From: Tetracentron sinense
Lineage: Eukaryota; Streptophyta; Magnoliopsida; Trochodendrales; Trochodendraceae
Length of the DNA stretch: 64,000 nucleotides
Assembly: GCA_015143295.1 (NCBI GenBank)
Contig: CM026560.1
Location: 8,620,501-8,684,500 of the forward strand
Direction of reading: 5' to 3'
A program made the translations under genes and the position numbers. Positions within the stretch are counted from its first letter, which is position 1, and each line of letters begins with the position of its first letter. Of this stretch, positions 56,126 to 64,000 are shown piece by piece. The notes below the pieces were generated by a model. The model was not told the DNA's origin and did not search any database. It saw only the letters and a program-made list of their open reading frames with translations.

Positions 56126-59100
56126 TCATTCAAATAATTCTGGGTACTTCGCTTTGACTTTGGCTTCACGCTCCCATGTAGCTTCTTCCCGAGCATGGTG
56201 TTGCCATTGCACAAGAACCAAAGGGATTGTCTTGTTGCGAAGCACTTGATCTCTCCGATCCAATATATGAACCCGCTTTTCAACTAACGTGAGATCTTCT
56301 CGAATTTCCAACGGTTCCAAGTCTATGACATGCGAAGGATCCGCAATGTACTTCCGAAGCATAGACACATGGAAAACGTTGTGAACCGCGGCCATGTAAG
56401 GTGGAAGAGCAACCTTGTAAGCAACCTCACCAACACGCGTGATAATCTCAAACGGGCCAACATATGGAGGACTAAGCTTGCCTCGCCTGCCAAATCTCAT
56501 AATCCCCTTGCTAGGAGATACCTTCACAAAGACTTGATCCCCAACCTGGAATTCCAAGTCCCTTCGGCGCATGTTCGCATAGCTCTTTTGACGATCTTGG
56601 GCGGCTTTCAACCGATCCCGGATGATCTCGACTATACTCGCAGTTTGCTCAATCAACTCTGGACCAAGTACTTTCCTTTCTCCTACCTCATCCTAGTAAA
56701 GATGAGACCTGCAGCTTCGCCCATACAAAGCCTCGAACGGAGCCATTTGGATACTCGCCTGATAGCTATTGTTGTAGGCAAACTCCACCAAAGGCAAGTG
56801 CTCTTCCCAACTGCCTTTGAAATCCAACATACAAGCCCGAAGCATGTCTTCTATTACTTGGTTCACCCTCTCGGTTTGTCCATCCATCTGTGGATGAAAA
56901 GCAGTGCTGGAATCAAGTCGGGAACCCATGGCCTCCTGAAACCTCTTCCAGAATCTTGATGTGAATCTCGGATCCCGATCTGAGACAATACTAACTGGCA
57001 CCCCGTGTAGCCTAACAACTTCCTTGATATATAGTGCGGCTAACTGACTAGAGTTGAAGGTAGTACGGTAGGGTAAGAAATGAGCGGACTTTGTCAAACG
57101 ATCCACTACTACCCATATCGCATCTGAGCCCCTTGCCGTCTTTGGTAAGCCAACTATGAAATCCATGGATATGTTCTCCCATTTCCACTCGGGAATAGGA
57201 AGAGAATGCAATAGACCGGCGGGTCGCATGTGTTCTGCTTTCACCTGTTGGCACACTAAGCACCGTGCCACATATTCTGTAACATCCCTCTTCATATTCC
57301 GCTACCAAAAGTGACTCTTGAGGTTCTGGTACATCTTCGTACCCCCTGGATGCACAGTGTACTTTGCCCGGTGGGCTTCATCCATAATCTCCCTCCGAAG
57401 ATCTGCATTGGCTGGGACACATAGCCTTCCCTTGAATGTGATAGCACCTTGGCTAATGAGAGAGAAGTCCTCACTACCCTTAGCAACTTCCTTGTCCCGA
57501 TAAGCCAACAATTCAGCATTCGTGGCTTGGTATTCTTGGATCAAATCTATAATGTATGGCCGAACCGTGACATTTGCCAAGATAGGACTACGGACAGAGT
57601 CATTCACACTAATGTCCAGATTTGCCAAGTCTTCAAGTAGCTTCCATTCCTGCACTAACATGCATGCTAATAACCCCGGAGGTCTTCTACTCAAAGCATT
57701 AGCCACTACATTTGCTTTACCCGGGTGGTATTGAATGGTACAATCATAGTCTTTCAAAAATTCCATCCAACGCCGTTGCCTTAGATTCAGCTCCTTTTGG
57801 GAAAAGAGATACTTGAGACTCTTGTGATCAGTGAACACATAGAACTCCACTCCATAAAGGTAATGATGCCAAATCTTAAGTGCAAACACGACCGCCGCAA
57901 GCTCCATGTCGTGCGTGGGATAATTCTTCTCATGCTCCTTCAATTGCCTTGATGCATAGGCAATGACTTTCTTGTGCTGCATGAGTACACACCCAAGTCC
58001 AACGTGTGAGGCATCACTATACACCTCATACCCATAAGGTCCGGATGGCACAGTAAGGACAGGGGCTGTAGTAAGCCTCTTCTTCAGTTCCGTGAAACTG
58101 ATCTCGCACTTATCACTCCATACAAACTTGGCGTTCTTCCTTGTCAGGTAAGTGAGCGGTGCCGCGAGGCTGGAGAAACCCTCTATGAATCTCCTGTAGT
58201 AGCCTGCCAACCCAAGAAAACTGCATATCTCCATGACACTCTTGGGCCTCGCCCAGCTCATAACAGCCTGTATTTTCTTCGGATCAACAGAGAGGCCTTC
58301 CACAGAAACAACGTGGCCTAGGAATGCCACCTCTTCCAACCAAAACTCACACTTACTGAGTTTGGTGTATAGCTTGTGCTCTCTCAGCATTTCCAATGCA
58401 AGGCGAAGGTCTCGCATGTGATCTTCCCGTGTCTGGGAATACACCAAGATATCGTCGACAAACACTATCACGCATCGATCTAGGTATGGCCAAAACACCC
58501 GGTTCATTAAATCCATAAAAGCTGCCGGCGCGTTTGTGAGACCAAAAGGCATTACCAAGAATTCGTAGTGTCCGTATCGAGTCCGGAAAGCCATTTTGGG
58601 AATATCTTCCGCCTTAATCTTCAACTGGTGATAACCCGATCGAAGATCTATCTTTGAGAAAAATCTCGCTCCCTTCAACTGATCGAACAAATCATCAATT
58701 CTAGGTAATGGATACCTATTCTTTATAATGACCTTGTTCAATTGCCGGTAATCGACGCGCACATCCGCATCGAACCATCTTTCTTCTTAACAAACAACAC
58801 CGGGGCACCCCACGGTGAGACACTTGGTCGAATGAAACCAAGGCCTTGTAATTCCTCCAACTGAGTCTTCAACTCCTTGAGTTCTACCGGGGCCATTCTA
58901 TACGGGCCCGAGAGATGGGAGCTGTGCCTGGTGTAAGCTCAATCACAAACTGAATCTCCCTGTCTGGAGGTAATCCTGGCAACTCCTCTGGAAATACATC
59001 CAGAAATTCACTCACGACCGGAATAGTCGAAGAGTCCTTTGTCTCGAGGTTCGCTAAGCTCAATGCCGCAAAACGAGCGATATCTCTACTTTTTAACCCC

Positions 59101-59417
59101 GGAAGTGAAATGGTTTTCCTTCTACCGGTTTGAAGAGTAACATCTTCTCAAAGCAAGCTACATGCCCATGATGTGCTGCTTACCAATCCATTCTCAATAT
59201 AACATCAAAGTCTTGGAATCCCAGGACGATGAGATCGACCGCCAACTCGTGGCTTCCAACTTGGACCACACTATTTCTATACACTTTATCTGCCAATACT
59301 GTTCCAGCTGACTTGGCTCTACAGAAAAGCCTTCTGAAAAACTCGGCGAGACAAATGAATGAGTAGACTCGGTATCAATCAACACTCGAGCCAAATACTC
59401 ATTGACTAGTAGGGTTC
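56126..59417 (-). pseudogene. pol: Tekay B copy 2 pol
   Basis: Same domain order as copy 1. Chromodomain end 56126-56656, integrase core 56693-57295, zinc region to RT 57302-58762 (FVDD intact). A 2-base insertion near 58757 and a small deletion near 58902 shift the frame in the RT start and linker. Protease remains at 59194-59417, with a deletion near 59305. It shares with copy 1 the two TAG codons and the shift near 59089. Confidence 0.92.
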
Positions 59418-59564
59418 CTGAAATTTTAACTAGCAGAGTTAATCCATGCATCAACAGTGTATACATGTAGGTATATATACATATATAACATGCCAGGTAC
59501 GTACACAATCAAATAATACTTAACAGTTTAATTTACGGATAATTAATAAGCTACAACTGCGTAC
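59418..59564 (-). other. Probable gag-protease intron, Tekay B copy 2 (147 nt)
   Basis: Same splice sites (CAAG|GTACGC and TTTCAG|GAACC on the minus strand) as copy 1, one base shorter. Confidence 0.72.
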
Positions 59565-60735
59565 CTTGCACTACATCGTCAGATGCAAGTGCATCACCCT
59601 TTGTTAAAGCAAAAACTCACCCCTGGTTTGCCTGGCGAGACTGAGGTGTAGATCGGGTAGTCTGAGATGACGCCTGATATGATCCTGCTGGGCGTGCTGG
59701 GGGCCTAATAGCTTGTGACTGGCCTGACAAATGCCGGGTAGGGCAATCCCTGATCACGTGGCCCTGGCGACCATAGTGAAAACATCCACCGGATGCTCTT
59801 AGGCAATCCCCTGCCAGGTGCCTTTGGCCGCATGAAGTGCAGACCTCGTGCGTGCGGGTAGGAGGGGCCTGAGGTGGAGCATATCTCGCCACCTGAGTTG
59901 CAACTGGCCGTGGGGCCGGGAGGGCCTGAGGTCGATGTGCATGTGGTACATACTGCCGTGGTGCTGGAGGCGCATAAGTCGGCCTCATCGGTGGTGCTGG
60001 CCATGTATACTGATAAGGGCCAGTACGAGCCTGCCTCTCTAGAGGTACTGAACTACTGGATTGGCCTCTCGTCAATTCCCTCTTCTTGGACACCGCCTCA
60101 GAGTTGGTCTCAACCAACAAGGCTTTATCCACCACTTCAGCGTAAATGGCGTGCCTAAAGACCGATACTTTCTCCATGATGACATCCTTGAGTCCTTGCT
60201 CAAACCTCCTCGCCTTCATTGCCTCGGTGGCAATCATATGTGTCGCGAAGCGTGATAGCTCCGAGAACTTGGCCTCATAAGCGGCCATAGACATCGAACC
60301 TTGCTCAAGGTTGATGAATTCTCTCTCTTTCTTTTCCTGAGCTCCAACCGGGAAATAATTCTTATAGAACGTATCCTTAAACTCCTCCCAAGTCCACGGT
60401 TGACCTTGCATGGTTAAGTCCCGTGTCCTCAATGCGGACAACCACCAATGGTGGGCTTCACCTTCTAGCATGAAAACTGCCCATGCTACTTTCTCTTCCT
60501 CTGTAGGAGAGAGCACCGCAAATATCTTCTCAACCTGGAGGATCCAAACCTCCACAGCAAGAGGGTCCACACTCGCATGGAAGGATGGTGGCCTCAATCT
60601 CCGGAATGCCTCAACTCCAGCTATACGATGTACTGGAGCTCCAGGCGGTGGAGTAGGTGCCGCTGATGCCAGTATAGTTTGCCGACCCGCCAGGATGGCG
60701 AGTGTCTCAGCAGTAGAGCCTAAGACTTGAGAGAC
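59565..60735 (-). pseudogene. gag: Tekay B copy 2 gag, 5' truncated
   Basis: Open from the truncation at 60735 to a TGA at 59617-59619, including the Gag domain and the zinc knuckle (CFHYGRQGHVIRDC), which has the same Tyr substitution as copy 1. The start codon and first ~35 residues are missing. Confidence 0.9.
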
Positions 60736-61187
60736 TAGGTGATCTCATATCCATATCTCTTCCTAGCTCTCATCCGCCCGTGCACATTATCTATCTTTGA
60801 GTACTTTTGTTTTTGTTTTTTTTTCTTTATTTCAGAAAATCCAAAAACATTAAAAAAAATCAGAAAAACTCCAAAAAGATTTTTTGTTTTCTTTTAGTTA
60901 GGCAAATTGAAAAATCCAAAACCATTGAAAAATAAAAAATTTGAAAAGAGTTGTGTTGGAGTTGGTTGTTATCCCATGATGTGTGCATGGCTGAAATTTT
61001 CTTGTACTCATAATGCTTGTCCAAGATACATATTTGATAGAATTGAGTTCATGAGGATATCATACCTACCAAAGTGTCTTTTGGGAATGTGCATACAGAC
61101 TATCTTGCTAAATACAGTTAGAAATATGGCATATACTATTGCACTATCACATGCACTCTGACTATCACCTGCAGATGGTGTGGGTAG
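60736..61187. other. Unassigned AT-rich spacer
   Basis: No recognised gene. It has AAAATCCAAAAA-type low-complexity text at 60830-60940, then plain sequence. If the inversion is undone, this is the DNA that flanked the 5' LTR of the Tat-like element. The 84-codon frame at 60907-61161 has no recognisable feature. Confidence 0.5.
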
Positions 61188-61349
61188 TGAAAATCTCACC
61201 GTCCATTACCCAGGTGTGTCTGCAATGGCACACACCTGATCACTATCTCTCGGAGAGACGGTTAGGTTCATGCATGCCAGTGGCACGCGTAGTACCTTTA
61301 GATATCAGCATTAAATGCTGATGGCTGGCATCAAATCACCTAGCTAAGT

Positions 61350-61740
61350 AGGGTGAGGTTTGATCCGTGAGGATAAACCTCACGGATCCACCCTAAGTGA
61401 TAGCTTCATAAGGCTAACATGTGTTCATCCGTGAGGACCAAAACCTCACGGATCCAACCTTCAGTGTTGGCCTTCATGAGGCTAACACGTGTTCATCCAT
61501 GAGGACAAAATCTCACGGATCCAATACGGATCATATTTAGTGTCAGTCTCCAAGAGACTGACACATGTCCAACCGAGAGGATCAAAATCTCATGGATCTA
61601 ACTTTGGTGCTAGCCTTTAAGAGGTTGACACCTGTCCCATCCGTGAGGATAAAACCCCCATGGATCATATTTACTGTTAGCTTCCGAGAGACTGACACGT
61701 GTCCAATTCTTAAGGATTAGTCCTCACGGATAAAATATAA
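61350..61740 (+). repeat. 65-77-bp tandem repeat with ATCCGTGAGG...CCTCACGGAT stems
   Basis: Six units. The first is a near-perfect hairpin (GATCCGTGAGG, 5-base loop, CCTCACGGATC at 61361-61387); later ones decay. Each unit also has GGCTAACACGTGTTCATCC or GACTGACACGTGTCCAA. Confidence 0.75.
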
Positions 61741-61779
61741 GGTCCTGGATCTAACCCAGACCACAGGCATCACCTTTTG

Positions 61780-62345
61780 ATCCACGGTTGAGACCTATGG
61801 TCTCACCTTGTGATCCATGGTTCAGACCTATGGTCTCACTTTGTGGTTCGTGGTTGAGACCTATAGTCTCGCCTTGTGATCCGTGGTTGAGACCTATGGT
61901 CTCACCTTGTGATCTGTGGTTGAGACCTGTAGTCTCACCTTATGATCCGTGGTTGAGACCTGTGCTCTCACCTTCTGATCCTCGGTTAAGACCTATGGTC
62001 TCACCTTGGGATCCGTGGTTGAGACCTATGGTCTCACCTTGTGGTCCGTGGTTGAGACCTATGGTCTCACCTTGTGGTCCGTGGTTGAGACCTGTGGTCT
62101 CAACTTGTGATCCGTGGTTGAGACCTATGGTCTCATCTTGTGATCCGTGGTTGAGACCTGGGGTCTCACATTTGATCCGTGGTTGAAACCTGGGGTCTCA
62201 CCATGTGGTCCGTGGTTGAGACCTGTGGTCTCAACTTGCGGTCCGTGGTTGAGACCTGTGGTCTCACCTTGTGATCCGTGGTTGAGACCTATGGTCCCAC
62301 CTTGTGATTCGTGGTTGAGATATATGGTCTCACCCTGGTCCATGG
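61780..62345 (+). repeat. 33-bp tandem array with GAGACC-NNN-GGTCTC palindrome, about 17 units
   Basis: Unit: GAGACCTATGGTCTC then ACCTTGTGATCCGTGGTT, repeated every 33 bases with scattered changes; some units differ in the loop (TGT, TAT, TGG). Because 33 is a multiple of three, it also gives false repetitive frames on both strands. Confidence 0.9.
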
Positions 62346-62766
62346 ACTGACCTAGGTCAGTCTGTCCCCAGCTGACAGCTAATATTTGATTGTCATGGGG
62401 CAGATACTCCTTCATATAAAGGGTTCTCTATCAAGCTGTGGGGGGACCCCAAGATAGGGATCCCCTCTTTTAAAATCCCATGGGATGCCACTTGGCACCC
62501 CATGATGATGGTAGGATTAGGACTAGGTCCTATATCCTAGGAAAGGATGAGATGAAATATCCCCTTTCCGAATTGTACTAGGATTCCCTCCAAAAGGAGA
62601 AACCTGGTACAAGAGTCCTCAAAAGAAGAAGATTCTCTTGAGCTTGAGGACTCTCCCAGATAAGTGAGACCCACAAGCTGACATCCTCTAAGAGGAGAGC
62701 TTTTTTTAACTTTCCTAAAATAAGGGAGTCAAAAAGGGAGTCTCCAAAAGGACTCTCTCTAAAACA

Positions 62767-62775
62767 TATAAAAGG
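62767..62775 (+). promoter_or_regulatory. TATA box of Tat-like 5' LTR
   Basis: TATAAAAGG in ACATATAAAAGGTGTG, about 450 bp before the LTR end, followed by a purine-rich leader. Confidence 0.6.
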
Positions 62776-63222
62776 TGTGTTTCTCACAAGAAATACAAAC
62801 GAAGATGCAGGAGGGAATACGAAAAAACACCTAGAAGAAAGAGAAAAACTATCTCATCTCCTTCAAACAACAAGTACAGCAGTAAGCAAGTAAGGAAGAA
62901 AAAGATCTCCCCTGCTATGGAGAACATCAGGTGAGCCTTATAAAATGGCCACCCCATTCTCTTTTCTGTTCTCCACATATAAAGACCTCAATGAGGCACG
63001 TGTAATGCCTACATGGGATCTGGGCAACCACATTGAATAAATAAAAATAAGTTTATTCAAATATTTGTTCTTCATCTCAATTAGAGGTTCTTCCCCAATA
63101 TCGGGAAGGTAATTTAACAATTTGAGTTTACTCAGATTGGAAGGATAGTCCCCCACAACAAATAATAAACTCCATACAACAATGGAGGAAATTTGAAAGC
63201 AAAGACGAATTTTGCGCTCACA

Positions 63223-63497
63223 AATTTAATGGCATGCCTGGTGGGATATCCTTCTCATCTCATATTTGATGAAGAATTAAAAATAATAAAGAAGAAAAGA
63301 AAAAAAAAGAAAAAGATGATGATATTCCTGTCTTTTCCAATCATCTCGTGCAGGATAATTGAGACCGCCTATGTCCGTCCCGTATACGTGCTCACGATCG
63401 AGAGGAGGGTCTATGTCCCTCTGATGCCGATCCCAGCGACTCATCCCCTAACTTGGGCTAAGGTGACAGCGGCCCAAATAATGAGGCCTCGGTCTAC
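63223..63497 (+). promoter_or_regulatory. Primer-binding region and leader of Tat-like element
   Basis: ATGGCATGCCTGGTGGGAT at 63229-63247 resembles the TGGCGCCGTCTGTGGGA-type primer sites of Tat elements. A purine-rich stretch and 200 non-coding bases follow, then the sequence switches to Sirevirus gag-protease at 63498. By the inversion model this leader once continued into the 30-bp array ending at 37003. Confidence 0.55.
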
Positions 63498-64000
63498 TTT
63501 GGCATTGTCTCCAAATGTCACATGACCACCTTCCTTTGGAGTGATTGATGCAAATAGTTCCTTGTTCCCGGTCCAAGAACCATGTTGTCTTGGAAGTTCT
63601 TGATTTGAAGCATACCTACATATCCAATTCAAGTAACTCCAAGATACTTTCCCCCCAATACCCAAACAGTTTTGGATGGTACCCAAAGTGATCTGGGTTG
63701 TGGTTTGGGAGGATTAGTTCCCTTGGGAACCCGTATCATTCTTGGTCCTTTATGGTTAGTTTTTGAAATAGAAGATGTTCCTTTTGGAACCCAAACTTTT
63801 CTAATTATTTTACCATTATAAAATGAGGTAGATGGTAGAGTTTGGTGACTACTTAGTTTTATAAAGAAGTTTTGATAATCTTTTTGTTTTGAAAAAGTAT
63901 TATAACCAAGTCCAGCCTTCTTAAAAACACATCTTTGCTATCCTAAAAGTCTTTCTAGGTTCTTTTGACCATTTGTGAATGTGAGGACAGTATTAGTCAA
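63498..64000 (-). pseudogene. Sirevirus-like gag end and protease start
   Basis: Minus strand from the right edge: basic Gag tail (KVWVPKGT, RVPKGTNPPKP, LWVPSKT), then a protease-region fragment in shifted frames (TGNKELFASITPKEGG, HVTFGDNAK), stopping at 63498. The next residues expected in Sireviruses, about four to six, are missing, and the frame resumes at 37005 on the plus strand (IGNIGKNK). Several stops are present. Confidence 0.75.

Larger units (their letters stand above)
56026..60735 (-). mobile_element. Tekay B copy 2, internal region truncated in gag
   Basis: Starts at the purine tract (56026-56038) next to the shared LTR and runs through pol, intron and gag to 60735, where similarity to copy 1 stops abruptly after GACTTGAGAG. 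No second 5' LTR follows. The LTR-internal-LTR-internal order is what unequal exchange between LTRs leaves, followed by a deletion or rearrangement. Confidence 0.92.
61188..63222 (+). mobile_element. 5' LTR of Tat/Ogre-like element (inverted), 2,035 bp
   Basis: Starts TGAAAATCTCACC, matching the minus-strand start at 265. It ends near 63222 (GCGCTCACA), six bases before a primer-site-like sequence. It contains two tandem arrays (61350-61740, 61780-62345), a TATA box (62767-62775) and poly(A)-like AATAAATAAAAATAA at 63035. The end is assigned from the primer site and is less sure than the start. Confidence 0.7.

Noticed and set aside
56026-60735. Independent second Tekay B insertion
   Set aside because: No own 3' LTR or target duplication; it shares the middle LTR and the same lesions as copy 1, so tandem duplication is simpler.
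60907-61161. 84-codon frame in the spacer
   Set aside because: No recognisable domain, low-complexity start, AT-rich surroundings; length is within chance expectation.
61788-62415. Repetitive proteins on both strands (132 and 96 residues)
   Set aside because: They are readings of the 33-bp tandem repeat, which is a multiple of three and so stays open in several frames. No start context or non-repeat domain.

Overview
This window looks like plant nuclear DNA made almost entirely of LTR retrotransposons nested inside one another. I recognise no host gene, rRNA, tRNA gene or CRISPR array. Long LTRs, primer-binding sites of the tRNA-Met type, chromodomain (Tekay-type) Ty3/gypsy elements, a Tat/Ogre-like Ty3/gypsy element with two RNase H domains and Sirevirus-like Ty1/copia elements all point to a flowering plant, probably heterochromatin. 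The species cannot be named from this.

Layout. The outer frame is a Tat/Ogre-like element on the minus strand. Its 3' LTR enters at the left edge (1-265). An antisense ORF lies between that LTR and pol (1232-1807). Its pol and gag remains run from 2548 to about 34770. They are cut by (i) a 2,993-bp solo LTR at 5613-8605 with target duplication TTATC, (ii) a decayed LTR at about 9014-11120 flanked by AGACC, (iii) an 18.7-kb copia-type element at 14298-32952 with target duplication CCTCT, and (iv) an organelle-like segment at about 34775-35905. The copia-type element itself carries a young complete Tekay-type element at 16645-25513 (target duplication GGATC).

From about 37004 to 63497 the window appears to be one 26.5-kb inversion. 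A Sirevirus-like element stops in its protease region at 63498 on the minus strand and resumes a few codons later at 37005 on the plus strand. The 5' LTR of the Tat-like element (61188-63222) is likewise flipped relative to its 3' LTR. The inverted block holds the rest of the Sirevirus-like element (37004-44517, with an extra ORF at 40488-42597), a second copia fragment (44518-45950) and a head-to-tail Tekay-type tandem (LTR, internal, LTR, truncated internal; 45951-60735).

How the parts work. The Tekay-type elements read gag, then an intron of about 140 nt, then protease, RT, RNase H, integrase and chromodomain. The unspliced frame stops inside the intron, so splicing would separate Gag from Gag-Pol. 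Their LTRs share a layered plan: a conserved block, an array of near-palindromes (CGATCG or GATCGATC core) upstream of the start, a leader ORF, a tandem array of hairpin-forming units (seen in three of the four families), and a conserved small ORF near the 3' end. The Sirevirus-like element uses a different palindrome (TTCGTCGACGAA) in its LTR and again, followed by a TATA box, just before its extra ORF. All gag/pol genes here carry stops, frameshifts or lost catalytic residues. The best candidates for undescribed biology are the LTR small ORF, the hairpin arrays with covarying arms, the Tekay gag-protease intron and the internal promoter of the Sirevirus extra ORF.
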